Assembly (NCBI GenBank): GCA_031279305.1
Contig: JAITIS010000068.1
Span: 1 to 11,828 of the forward strand
Length of the DNA stretch: 11,828 bases
Reading direction: 5' to 3'
Origin: Candidatus Margulisiibacteriota bacterium
GTDB taxonomy: Bacteria; Margulisbacteria; Termititenacia; Termititenacales; Termititenacaceae
Below the pieces are notes generated by a model that ran no database searches, had not been told where the DNA came from, and worked only from the letters and a program-made list of their open reading frames with translations. Below are positions 1 through 8,156 of this stretch, in pieces. The position numbers and the translations under genes were made by a program. Position 1 is the first letter of the stretch; the number at the start of each line of letters is the position of its first letter.

Positions 1-2201
1 ATGTGACTTTGACTTTTACTGGCAGCAGTTTAACTATACACGGTGATTTAACCGTTACTAACAGAACCGGTGTAAAAATTGTATTTCAGAATAGTATTTC
101 TTCTTTTGTTGTAGGGGGAGAAACTAATTTAAGCGGCAGGTCTGTAAACGGTGTGCAAATTCAGGGCAACGGAGGTGCGTTTCTTCCAAATGGTAATGTG
201 AGCTTAAAAAACACCAACATAACTGGGTTTGCTAGAGCATTAGATACTACGCAAGGATCAAACATAAATATCGATCTTGAAAAAGTGTATTTACAAGGCT
301 CTATATATTCTGTGTATCTAAATGGTGCGCCGACATTTAAAGCGAGATTCTCTAAATTTGTCTCCACCGGTACCAATAGCACAAGTTATACAATGGTCTG
401 GAATTTCACAGGTTCAGTTGCAGCCCCGACAGCCGAGTTCTGTTATTTTTATAAAAACGCCGGCACTAATCATATTTATCTGGCTGGGTCATCTGCCACT
501 CATTTGGGGACGAAGGTTTGCGATTTCGAGGGCAGTAATTTTAATGGTGGCAGTACTCCGGCAACTAACGCTAGCATAAGCTATGATAATAATCCTTATG
601 CCACTGGCGATCCCATCTCCGGCACTATGACCTTCGGCGCGGCCGGCTCAGGGACAGCAGGCATTGACTATGACAAAATCATTCCGCCGAACACTGTCTT
701 AAATATCGGCGCTAGTATCACCATACCGAGCGGCAAGTATATGCGTCTTGGTTATGATAGCTTGGCAACTACTTATCCCGGAAATTCGGAATTAAGAGTG
801 GCCGACAATCAAAACATCACCATAGCCAGCGGCGCAAGTTTTCATTCTGAAGGTAATTTAATAGCGCCCAGCGGCACACGCTGGGGTTCGTTAATTTTTG
901 AGGCAAGCGCAAATAGTCCAACCGTTAAAAACACTACTATCCGCAACGCCACTATCGGTATAGCAGATCGTTCTGACACTTCATATATTGAAAACAGTGA
1001 ATTTACTCTTTTTGCCGCCGGAAGCACCGCCAATTATATAAACGGCAGCGGCACTTATATCAATAATAGATATTATTCAGCATTTCAGGGAACGCCGATA
1101 GAGATTGCCGGCGGATCGCCTAAAATAAATTCTAATAATTTCACGCTAGAAAGCGGGGCTCCTTTCGCGCTGAATATACGCGGCGGCGCGCCCTACATAG
1201 CCGACAATACCGTCAATGGCGGCGGGTACGCTCTCGATATCAGCGGCGGCGCGATCGGCGCTGGCCAAGTGTCCCGAAATATTTTTAATAACCCGCGGGT
1301 TAAAGTCGATAACATTACTGCAAATCTGGAAAACAATTACTGGGGCGCGGCCGTTCCCGCCACGGCAAATTTCTCTGGCTCTGGAGAGATCGATTATGAG
1401 CCGTGGTGGAGCACATCGACCGGCGCTGGCTCTACGCCCAGACAAGTGCCCGTGCCCACTTACATAGCTCCGGCCAATGGAGCTATATTGACCAGCGCGG
1501 TGGACAGAGTTACTTTTAGTATTGACGATATTGGCTATCACGGCGACGCGCCGCTGGAATACCGCTTAGAAATATCTCAGGCTGGCGATTCAACCTTTTC
1601 TTTTCCAAAATATTCCGATTCTGCCAGCGGTTATGCCAGAGGCTCTACGGTAGTTCATACTTTTCCCGCAATAGGAGCTAACGAATACGGCACTTATTAC
1701 TGGCGGGTCAGCGTCAACAACACCAAAAGCGACAATGGCAACTGGGGCACACAGACAGCACCCTATTCTTTCACCATACGCCAGCCAATGTTAAATCTCC
1801 AGCTGACAGCCGATAAAGCGCAGGCCAGCGCGGGAGAAAAAGTCACGTATACTCTGAATTTCAGCAATACGGAAACTCCGCCGACGGATAAACTTAGCGT
1901 GGTTTTGACTGCCGTGCTGCCAGATGATGTGTTCTGGAACGGCACCTTAAGATTGATTACCCAGCCGGATATGGGCACCATCACGGTCAAGGCTTATTCC
2001 GATAATGGAGCGACTGCCCAGAAAGGCGCAACATATTCTTCTACGTCCGCCGCAGGCACTATTACTATACCTACAAATAGTAGCCCAGGGCTAAATATAC
2101 CTGCTTCGGAACATCATACCGTGCGGCGTTTTGACGTGACCATCACCAAATTGGGGTCTGGTAAAGCCGGAAGTCTTGTTTACGAAACCATTGTAAAATA
2201 A
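1..2201 (+). CDS. Right-handed parallel beta-helix repeat protein with FnIII-like and DUF11-like C-terminal modules (5' truncated)
   Basis: The reading frame is open to the left edge. The first in-frame GTG (position 3) has no ribosome site and no signal peptide follows it, so the true start lies outside the window. The 732 visible residues contain no obvious enzyme active site. Residues about 1-205 and 206-470 are short beta-strand/turn repeats rich in Asn, Gly, Ser and Thr, with the beta-helix closing signature NNYWG at 444-448 followed by IDYEPWW at 463-469. Residues about 485-592 resemble an Ig/FnIII fold (YYWRVSV at 565-571), and about 598-732 resemble a DUF11-type domain (AGEKVTYTLNFSN). 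Families of this architecture are usually exported or surface proteins that bind or cleave polysaccharide or act as adhesins; that role is inference here. GC content rises abruptly near position 590. The gene ends in TAA just before a strong terminator. Confidence 0.85.
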   Translation, partial: VTLTFTGSSLTIHGDLTVTNRTGVKIVFQNSISSFVVGGETNLSGRSVNGVQIQGNGGAFLPNGNVSLKNTNITGFARALDTTQGSNINIDLEKVYLQGSIYSVYLNGAPTFKARFSKFVSTGTNSTSYTMVWNFTGSVAAPTAEFCYFYKNAGTNHIYLAGSSATHLGTKVCDFEGSNFNGGSTPATNASISYDNNPYATGDPISGTMTFGAAGSGTAGIDYDKIIPPNTVLNIGASITIPSGKYMRLGYDSLATTYPGNSELRVADNQNITIASGASFHSEGNLIAPSGTRWGSLIFEASANSPTVKNTTIRNATIGIADRSDTSYIENSEFTLFAAGSTANYINGSGTYINNRYYSAFQGTPIEIAGGSPKINSNNFTLESGAPFALNIRGGAPYIADNTVNGGGYALDISGGAIGAGQVSRNIFNNPRVKVDNITANLENNYWGAAVPATANFSGSGEIDYEPWWSTSTGAGSTPRQVPVPTYIAPANGAILTSAVDRVTFSIDDIGYHGDAPLEYRLEISQAGDSTFSFPKYSDSASGYARGSTVVHTFPAIGANEYGTYYWRVSVNNTKSDNGNWGTQTAPYSFTIRQPMLNLQLTADKAQASAGEKVTYTLNFSNTETPPTDKLSVVLTAVLPDDVFWNGTLRLITQPDMGTITVKAYSDNGATAQKGATYSSTSAAGTITIPTNSSPGLNIPASEHHTVRRFDVTITKLGSGKAGSLVYETIVK

Positions 2202-2203
2202 AC

Positions 2204-2250
2204 GTCTCCGTATAAATTCATATTTACGCGGGGACTTTTATTTATTTTTT
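2204..2250 (+). terminator. Intrinsic terminator of the beta-helix gene
   Basis: Arms 2204-2216 and 2223-2235 form a 13-position stem (GTCTCCG against CGGGGAC at the base) with two G-U wobbles and one A-C mismatch, around the six-base loop TTCATA. The stem is followed directly by a T-rich tract (2236-2250). It begins three bases after the stop codon, so it should end the transcript of the beta-helix gene and separate it from the lipoprotein gene. Confidence 0.85.
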
Positions 2251-2259
2251 ACTCTGGTG

Positions 2260-2351
2260 TTCAAAATTAACCATTTTATCCCTTAAATATCCCTATTTTT
2301 TGGCATAAAAACTGTATTTTAATCCATTGTCAAAAATGGGGGGTATATGCA
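2260..2351 (+). promoter_or_regulatory. Putative promoter region and poly-G ribosome site of the lipoprotein gene
   Basis: The 100-base gap after the terminator must hold the lipoprotein promoter, because the upstream transcript ends at about 2250. Two weak candidates are visible. One is TTCAAA (2260-2265), 17 bases, then TTAAAT (2283-2288), which is sigma-70-like with 4/6 matches in each box. The other is TGGCAT, five bases, then CTGTAT (2301-2317), which has sigma-54 -24/-12 spacing but GT in place of the key GC. The run GGGGGG (2338-2343), eight bases before the ATG, is the only ribosome-site candidate. Neither promoter is strong. Confidence 0.3.
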
Positions 2352-2761
2352 ATGCGTAAATGGCGAATATTCCTAATGATAGCCTTTTGTTTTGCTTTGC
2401 TGGCGTTGAATGGCTGCGGCAGTGTGCAAAAAGCCACTGAGGATGACATAGAAACAGAAAACACTTTATTGCCTCTGAGCAATGCCTTATCCCCGATTGA
2501 TGTGTCCATAACAGGAGACAAATGGGATGTTTTTATTGAAAGTTCATCCAATAATCTTGATCCGGGATCTAAGATAGATGTGTATTACAAATATCCGGGT
2601 GCCGCAAGTGAACTATTTGACGGAGAGATAAATCCGGCCAGCGGCCGGTTTTCATACGAAGTCGAGCATCCAGGCGCGCCAATATTTTATTTATCCGTCA
2701 AGAGTCCCGGCAAAAGGCCAAGCGGTTATACCCCTGTAGAAAATACTTACCATCAAAATTT

Positions 2762-2765
<4 letters not shown>
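2352..2765 (+). CDS. Small lipoprotein of unknown function
   Basis: This is a 137-residue protein with a classical lipoprotein signal: basic start (MRKWR), a hydrophobic stretch over residues 6-19, and the lipobox LNGC with the lipidated cysteine at residue 22. Asn at -2 is slightly unusual for a lipobox. After cleavage, a polar linker of about 25 residues leads into a predicted all-beta domain (about 50-125) with alternating Tyr/Phe strands (VYYKYP, FYLSVKSP), possibly a small beta-sandwich. I do not recognise the family. No retention signal such as Asp at +2 is present (the mature protein begins Cys-Gly-Ser), so outer-membrane sorting is possible if the cell is diderm. The ATG at 2352 is supported by the G-run eight bases upstream and by the signal peptide beginning there. 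The stop TAG (2763-2765) overlaps the stop of the convergent uvrB, with no terminator between them. Confidence 0.8.
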
Positions 2766-4711
<1,946 letters not shown>

Positions 4712-4748
4712 AAAATTTATTATATATACAGCCGCCAGTCTTGAGCAA
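4712..4748 (-). promoter_or_regulatory. uvrB promoter, predicted to give a leaderless mRNA
   Basis: On the minus strand TTGCTC (4748-4743) is followed after 18 bases by a perfect TATAAT (4724-4719). Seven bases, AAATTTT, separate it from the uvrB ATG. Normal spacing puts the transcription start at the last T before the ATG or at its A, leaving no room for a ribosome site, and none is visible. The -35 match is only 3/6, but the -10 is consensus. The stretch CTGTATATATA (4731-4721) in the spacer and -10 looks like one half of an E. coli-type LexA box, without the second half. Confidence 0.6.
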
Positions 4749-4769
4749 TATTTAGTTTTACGTTAAAAT
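4741..4769 (+). promoter_or_regulatory. Promoter of the tRNA-Leu / S1 / der transcript
   Basis: TTGAGC (4741-4746; 4/6 of TTGACA) and TAAAAT (4764-4769; 5/6 of TATAAT) are separated by exactly 17 bases, predicting a start near 4776. It faces away from the uvrB promoter, and the two -35 boxes overlap within TTGAGCAA (4741-4748), a palindrome apart from its two central bases. No other promoter-like pair fits between here and the tRNA. Confidence 0.6.
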
Positions 4770-4775
4770 ACCAAT

Positions 4776-4811
4776 CCCTGCCGCCTTTGCGTGCGCGGCA
4801 GGGTATTTTTT
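4776..4811 (+). terminator. Terminator-like hairpin with U-tract in the 5' leader of tRNA-Leu
   Basis: CCCTGCCGC (4776-4784) pairs perfectly with GCGGCAGGG (4795-4803) across a ten-base loop, and TATTTTTT (4804-4811) follows. In form it is a strong intrinsic terminator. There is no plus-strand gene for it to end, since uvrB runs the other way. It starts at the predicted +1 of the tRNA transcript and stops two bases before the tRNA. It may be an attenuator, a stop for antisense transcription out of uvrB, or a leader structure removed by RNase P. On the minus strand its T-tract is much weaker. Confidence 0.65.
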
Positions 4812-4812
4812 A

Positions 4813-4899
4813 GCCGAGGTGGCGGAATTGGCAGACGCACTAGATTCAGGTTCTAGCGAGGTCACACTCTTGCAGGTTCAAGTCCTGTCCTCGGCACCA
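4813..4899 (+). tRNA. tRNA-Leu, anticodon CAG, CCA encoded
   Basis: A complete class II tRNA. The acceptor arms GCCGAGG (4813-4819) and CCTCGGC (4889-4895) pair perfectly. The anticodon stem CTAGA/TCTAG encloses the loop TTCAGGT with anticodon CAG at 4847-4849, which reads CUG leucine codons. A long variable arm with a GAG/CTC stem fits leucine. The T-arm is GCAGG-TTCAAGT-CCTGT, and the 3' CCA is encoded (4897-4899). The S1 gene starts 25 bases downstream with no terminator between, so the tRNA is probably cut out of a transcript that continues into S1 and der. Confidence 0.97.
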
Positions 4900-4924
4900 C
4901 GATTATTTTTAGGAGGACCGCATT

Positions 4925-6172
4925 ATGTCAACAGATGCATTAGGCACCACCGGCTTCGAATCAACCAATCTTGAGGAAACAGCGGCTTCTCCTGAAATAA
5001 AAGAAAAATCTTTGCAAGGCACGACTCTGGGCGCAGAAGCCCAGTCCGCCATAGAAGAAATCCAGCCCCAGACCGCCGCCTCCGCGCCGCCCAAAGAAGA
5101 AGATGAGTTTGAAAAACTTTTTGGCACGGTAAAAAATTATCAGGAAGGCGACATCATCAGCGGCACAGTCAGCCGGATCATTAACGGTTCTATCTATGTC
5201 GACATCGCTTTCAAATCCGAGGGCATCATCGAGCCGGACGAGATCAGCAACCGCGCCAGCGTCAAAGCCGTCGATGTCTGCCAGCCCGGCGATAAGATAA
5301 ATGTCAAAATACTGCGGCTGGAAAACAAGGCCGGCAACCCTATCCTCTCCAAAAAACGCGCCGACTACGAGCTGGGCTGGAGTAAACTCAATACCGCCGC
5401 GGCGCGCAATGAGGATATTTTGGTCAAGATTACCGGCAAAAGAGACGGCGGCTTGAACGCTGATTACGAAGGCATCAATGCTTTTATCCCTGCCAGCCAG
5501 CTGGACAAAGAAGATCTGGCCAGATTAGATTCGCTGATCGGCACAAGCATTTACTGCAAAGTCTTAAAAATAGTCCGCAGCCGCAAACGTCTGCTCCTCT
5601 CGCATAAAGCCTCCAAAGAAAAAACATTGGAAAAACTGCACGAGGCCTTAAAAAGCATTCATCCCGGCGAGGTGGTCAGGGGCAAAGTCAGCAGCATCAA
5701 ATCTTTTGGCGCGTTTGTCAACCTAGGCGAATTTGACGGCCTGATCCATATCTCCGAGCTGGCTTGGGACAGAGTGGCCAGAGTCGAGGATGTATTGGAG
5801 GCCGGGCAGGAAATCGACGTGTACGTGATCGGCATTGACGAGGAAAACACCCGCATATCTTTAAGCCTCAAGCGTCTGCAAAAAGACCCTTGGGAAGAGG
5901 CCGTGGCCAGCATCAAGGTCGGCGATAAACTGCCGGTAAAAATCACCCGTCTCGCCCAGTTCGGCGCGTTTGCCCAGATCAAAGAAGGCGTGGAAGGCCT
6001 GATTCATATCACCGAGATGTCGGATGAAAAACAGGTTAAATATCCGCAGGAAGTGGTGCAGCCGGGACAGGAGCTTACAGCCAGAGTGATTCGCCTAGAG
6101 CCGCAGAATAAAAAGATCGCCCTTTCTCTACGCGCCGGAGAAAACGCGCCGCCCGGCGCCGCGGCTGTCTAA
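4925..6172 (+). CDS. rpsA: S1 RNA-binding domain protein, 30S ribosomal protein S1-like (four S1 domains)
   Basis: The 415-residue protein has a low-complexity acidic N-terminus (about 1-65) and then four S1/OB-fold domains: about 74-145, 161-228, 246-318 and 331-403. The third and fourth carry the most canonical core (KSFGAFVNLGEFDGLIHISE; QFGAFAQIKEGVEGLIHITE). Ribosomal S1 binds mRNA on the 30S subunit and helps unfold weakly initiated messages. E. coli S1 has six domains, while four-domain forms occur in many other phyla, so either a true bS1 or an S1-like translation factor is possible. The start is set by a perfect AGGAGG (4911-4916), eight bases before the ATG and the best ribosome site in the window. 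It follows tRNA-Leu on the same strand, and der begins three bases after its stop, implying co-transcription and probably coupled translation. Confidence 0.88.
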   Translation: MSTDALGTTGFESTNLEETAASPEIKEKSLQGTTLGAEAQSAIEEIQPQTAASAPPKEEDEFEKLFGTVKNYQEGDIISGTVSRIINGSIYVDIAFKSEGIIEPDEISNRASVKAVDVCQPGDKINVKILRLENKAGNPILSKKRADYELGWSKLNTAAARNEDILVKITGKRDGGLNADYEGINAFIPASQLDKEDLARLDSLIGTSIYCKVLKIVRSRKRLLLSHKASKEKTLEKLHEALKSIHPGEVVRGKVSSIKSFGAFVNLGEFDGLIHISELAWDRVARVEDVLEAGQEIDVYVIGIDEENTRISLSLKRLQKDPWEEAVASIKVGDKLPVKITRLAQFGAFAQIKEGVEGLIHITEMSDEKQVKYPQEVVQPGQELTARVIRLEPQNKKIALSLRAGENAPPGAAAV

Positions 6173-6175
6173 TAT

Positions 6176-7513
6176 ATGAAAACGGTCGCCTTAGTCGGCC
6201 GCCCGAATGTCGGTAAATCCGCCTTGGCCAATAAAATACTCGGCCGCCGCGAGGCCATAGTCCACGATCTGCCGGGCGTCACCCGCGACCGCAAATATTT
6301 CACGGCCAGCTGGTCCGGCCGCCAGTTTAAGCTCATAGACACCGGCGGCATCTACAATGATGACAGTCTCAACCGCAGTGTCGATTTTCAAAAAGATATT
6401 GAAGCGCAGGTGCGTATAGCTCTAAGCGAGGCCGATTTGATTATTATGGTGGCCGATGGCAAATATGGACTGCATCCGCTGGACAAGGATGTTGCTCTGC
6501 TCCTTCAGCGCAGCGGCAGGCCGCTGCTGCTGGCCGTCAATAAAATGGAAACCGCCAAACGCGATCTTGACGCCTATGAATTTTATGATCTGGGTATCGC
6601 TAAAATATTCAATCTATCCGCCATTACCGGCGGCGGCGTGGCTGATTTGCTGGATGAGACGGTAAGAGAGCTTAAAATAAAGCCTGACTTCACGGAAAAA
6701 CAATTTCCCGTCCGCGTGGCCATAGTGGGACGGCCAAACGCCGGCAAGTCGTCCCTGCTCAACGCCTTGTTAGGCAAAGATCGTTCTATAGTTTCGTCTG
6801 TTCCCGGAACCACCCGTGATGTCATCGATGAAGAGATTATGCGCGAAAAAACCTTGTTTCGTTTTATCGACACTGCGGGCATACGTAAAAAGGCCAAAGT
6901 AAACGAAGATATAGAATATTTTTCCGTGCAAAGAGCCATCGACGCTATCGCGGACTGCGACGTCGCGCTGTTAATGCTCGACGCGGAAAGACTGGCCGAG
7001 GAACAAGACCAAAAAATCGGCGGCCTCATCGCGGATAATCACAAAGCCTGTCTTATCCTCGTCAATAAATGGGATCTAATCGCCAAAGACAGCACTACTA
7101 TTAACCGCTATGAAAAGCTCGTCCGGCAAAGATTGAAATTTCTCGCCTACGCGCCGGCGCTTTTTATTTCCGCCAGAGAGAACATCCGCACTTATGACAT
7201 TTACGGCCGGCTAAAACAATGCAATGAAAATTATCGTTTTCAAAGCACCACCGGCCGGCTCAATAAAGCGGTCGAAGCCTTGCTCAAACGCCATCCGCCG
7301 CGTACGCACAAAGGCAGGCAGTTAAAAATTTATTACGCGGTGCAGACCGGCACCAAGCCGCCGACTTTTACTTTTCACTGCAACAATGAAAAACTAGCGC
7401 ATTTCGCCTACAAACGCTACATCGAAAACCAGCTGCGCGAGCATTACGGCTTGGTTGGCGCGCCGTTAAAACTTTTTTTCAAAGGGAAAGAACGGAAAAT
7501 TCCGCCGCGATAA
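6176..7513 (+). CDS. der: Ribosome biogenesis GTPase Der (EngA)
   Basis: Der is an essential tandem GTPase that acts in 50S subunit assembly. The 445 residues show two G domains and a C-terminal KH-like domain. GD1 has GRPNVGKS (8-15), PGVTRDR with switch Thr36, DTGG (55-58) and NKME (122-125), the last with Glu where Asp is usual. GD2 has GRPNAGKS (185-192), PGTTRD, DTAG (232-235), NKWD (297-300) and SAR (332-334). The KH-like part, about 350-440, contains PPTFTFHCNN. Length is normal for the family. The ATG lies three bases after the S1 stop with no Shine-Dalgarno of its own, so translation is probably coupled to S1. The last 35 bases overlap the 3' end of lipM on the other strand. A weak 6-bp hairpin (7493-7498 with 7514-7519) followed by TTTTT spans the stop and may help end the transcript. 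Confidence 0.97.
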   Translation: MKTVALVGRPNVGKSALANKILGRREAIVHDLPGVTRDRKYFTASWSGRQFKLIDTGGIYNDDSLNRSVDFQKDIEAQVRIALSEADLIIMVADGKYGLHPLDKDVALLLQRSGRPLLLAVNKMETAKRDLDAYEFYDLGIAKIFNLSAITGGGVADLLDETVRELKIKPDFTEKQFPVRVAIVGRPNAGKSSLLNALLGKDRSIVSSVPGTTRDVIDEEIMREKTLFRFIDTAGIRKKAKVNEDIEYFSVQRAIDAIADCDVALLMLDAERLAEEQDQKIGGLIADNHKACLILVNKWDLIAKDSTTINRYEKLVRQRLKFLAYAPALFISARENIRTYDIYGRLKQCNENYRFQSTTGRLNKAVEALLKRHPPRTHKGRQLKIYYAVQTGTKPPTFTFHCNNEKLAHFAYKRYIENQLREHYGLVGAPLKLFFKGKERKIPPR

Positions 7514-8156
7514 TTTCCGCTATGTTTTTATAATCATATTTTTCTCCCAGACGCTCTTGAATATTCTCCGCCGAGCGTTTTAATTTGGCCAAATCCGCAA
7601 ATTCCGCAAAAACAGCCAGCGGCGGCTCCAGAGGCAGAGAACCGTGCTGGAGCAGGGCGCGCCGGCCGCGTTTCTGCGCGGAGCCTATGAGTTTTTTGCC
7701 GTTGACGACTACTTCATATTTTGCGGGTCTGGCGAAACAAATATCCCGCGCATAACCACCGTCAAACCGAGATCTAGCGGCCAGTTCAGCGTTGATGCCG
7801 ATTTTTTTTAGCGCCTTAATAAAAATCTCCGAAATAAAATTACAGGAGGGAAGCAGGCCTTGGGGCAAAACAGCCAGCGGCGCAGTCAGACAATAAGTCA
7901 ATTCATTCGGCTGGTGAAAAACCAAACCACCGCCGGTAATTCTTCCGGCGGTTTGGATGCCGAGTTTTTCCGCTTTTTCGTTAATGCCTAATTTTTCCGG
8001 ATTTTGCGCGTAGCCGTAGGTAATAGCCGGCGCCTGCCACGAATAAAATCTTAAGCTAACCGGCGAATATTGAGCATTTTCCGCCGCCGTGAATAATTCC
8101 TCGTCCGCGCGCATATTGCCAGCAGCAGAAGCGGGGGGGTCAATCTTAATATTCAT
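7479..8156 (-). CDS. lipM: LipM-like octanoyltransferase / lipoate-protein ligase A family protein
   Basis: This is a cytoplasmic protein of the biotin/lipoate ligase fold (225 residues). Visible motifs are MRADEEL (15-21), GRITGGGLVFH (71-81, the lipoyl-binding loop), CFARPAKYEVVVNGKKLIG (140-158) with conserved Lys155 in KLIGSAQ, and LQHGSLPL (169-176). The cysteine at 140 in the CFxxPxxYE context matches the catalytic Cys of LipM-type octanoyl-ACP:protein transferases rather than ATP-using LplA; that assignment rests on recall of the family. The protein would load octanoyl groups onto GcvH or the E2 subunits of oxo-acid dehydrogenases for later conversion to lipoate by LipA. It is shorter than usual (LipM is near 280 residues), mainly at the C-terminus. 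The ATG at 8156 lies inside the end of flhA (11-bp overlap) and has no ribosome site, so translation is probably coupled. A run of seven C lies in codons 6-8. Confidence 0.8.
   Translation of the reverse strand: MNIKIDPPASAAGNMRADEELFTAAENAQYSPVSLRFYSWQAPAITYGYAQNPEKLGINEKAEKLGIQTAGRITGGGLVFHQPNELTYCLTAPLAVLPQGLLPSCNFISEIFIKALKKIGINAELAARSRFDGGYARDICFARPAKYEVVVNGKKLIGSAQKRGRRALLQHGSLPLEPPLAVFAEFADLAKLKRSAENIQERLGEKYDYKNIAEIIAAEFSVLSL

Noticed and set aside
3..5. GTG at position 3 as the start of the beta-helix gene
   Set aside because: The frame is open to the edge, there is no signal peptide for an apparently exported protein, and the sequence is already within beta-strand repeats.
1146..1541. 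131-codon open frame antisense to the beta-helix gene
   Set aside because: It lies wholly within a well-supported beta-helix coding region and has no ribosome site or recognisable motif.
7457..7480. GGCGCGCC palindrome and T7 run near the der end as a terminator
   Set aside because: The palindrome has no usable loop, and the alternative CGGC/GCCG stem is only 4 bp and lies within coding sequence well before the stop.
8133..8139. Seven-base G/C run near the start of lipM as a phase-variation switch
   Set aside because: Seven bases is short for slippage-driven switching, and lipoylation is not a typical phase-variable trait. It is worth remembering only as a possible sequencing-error site.
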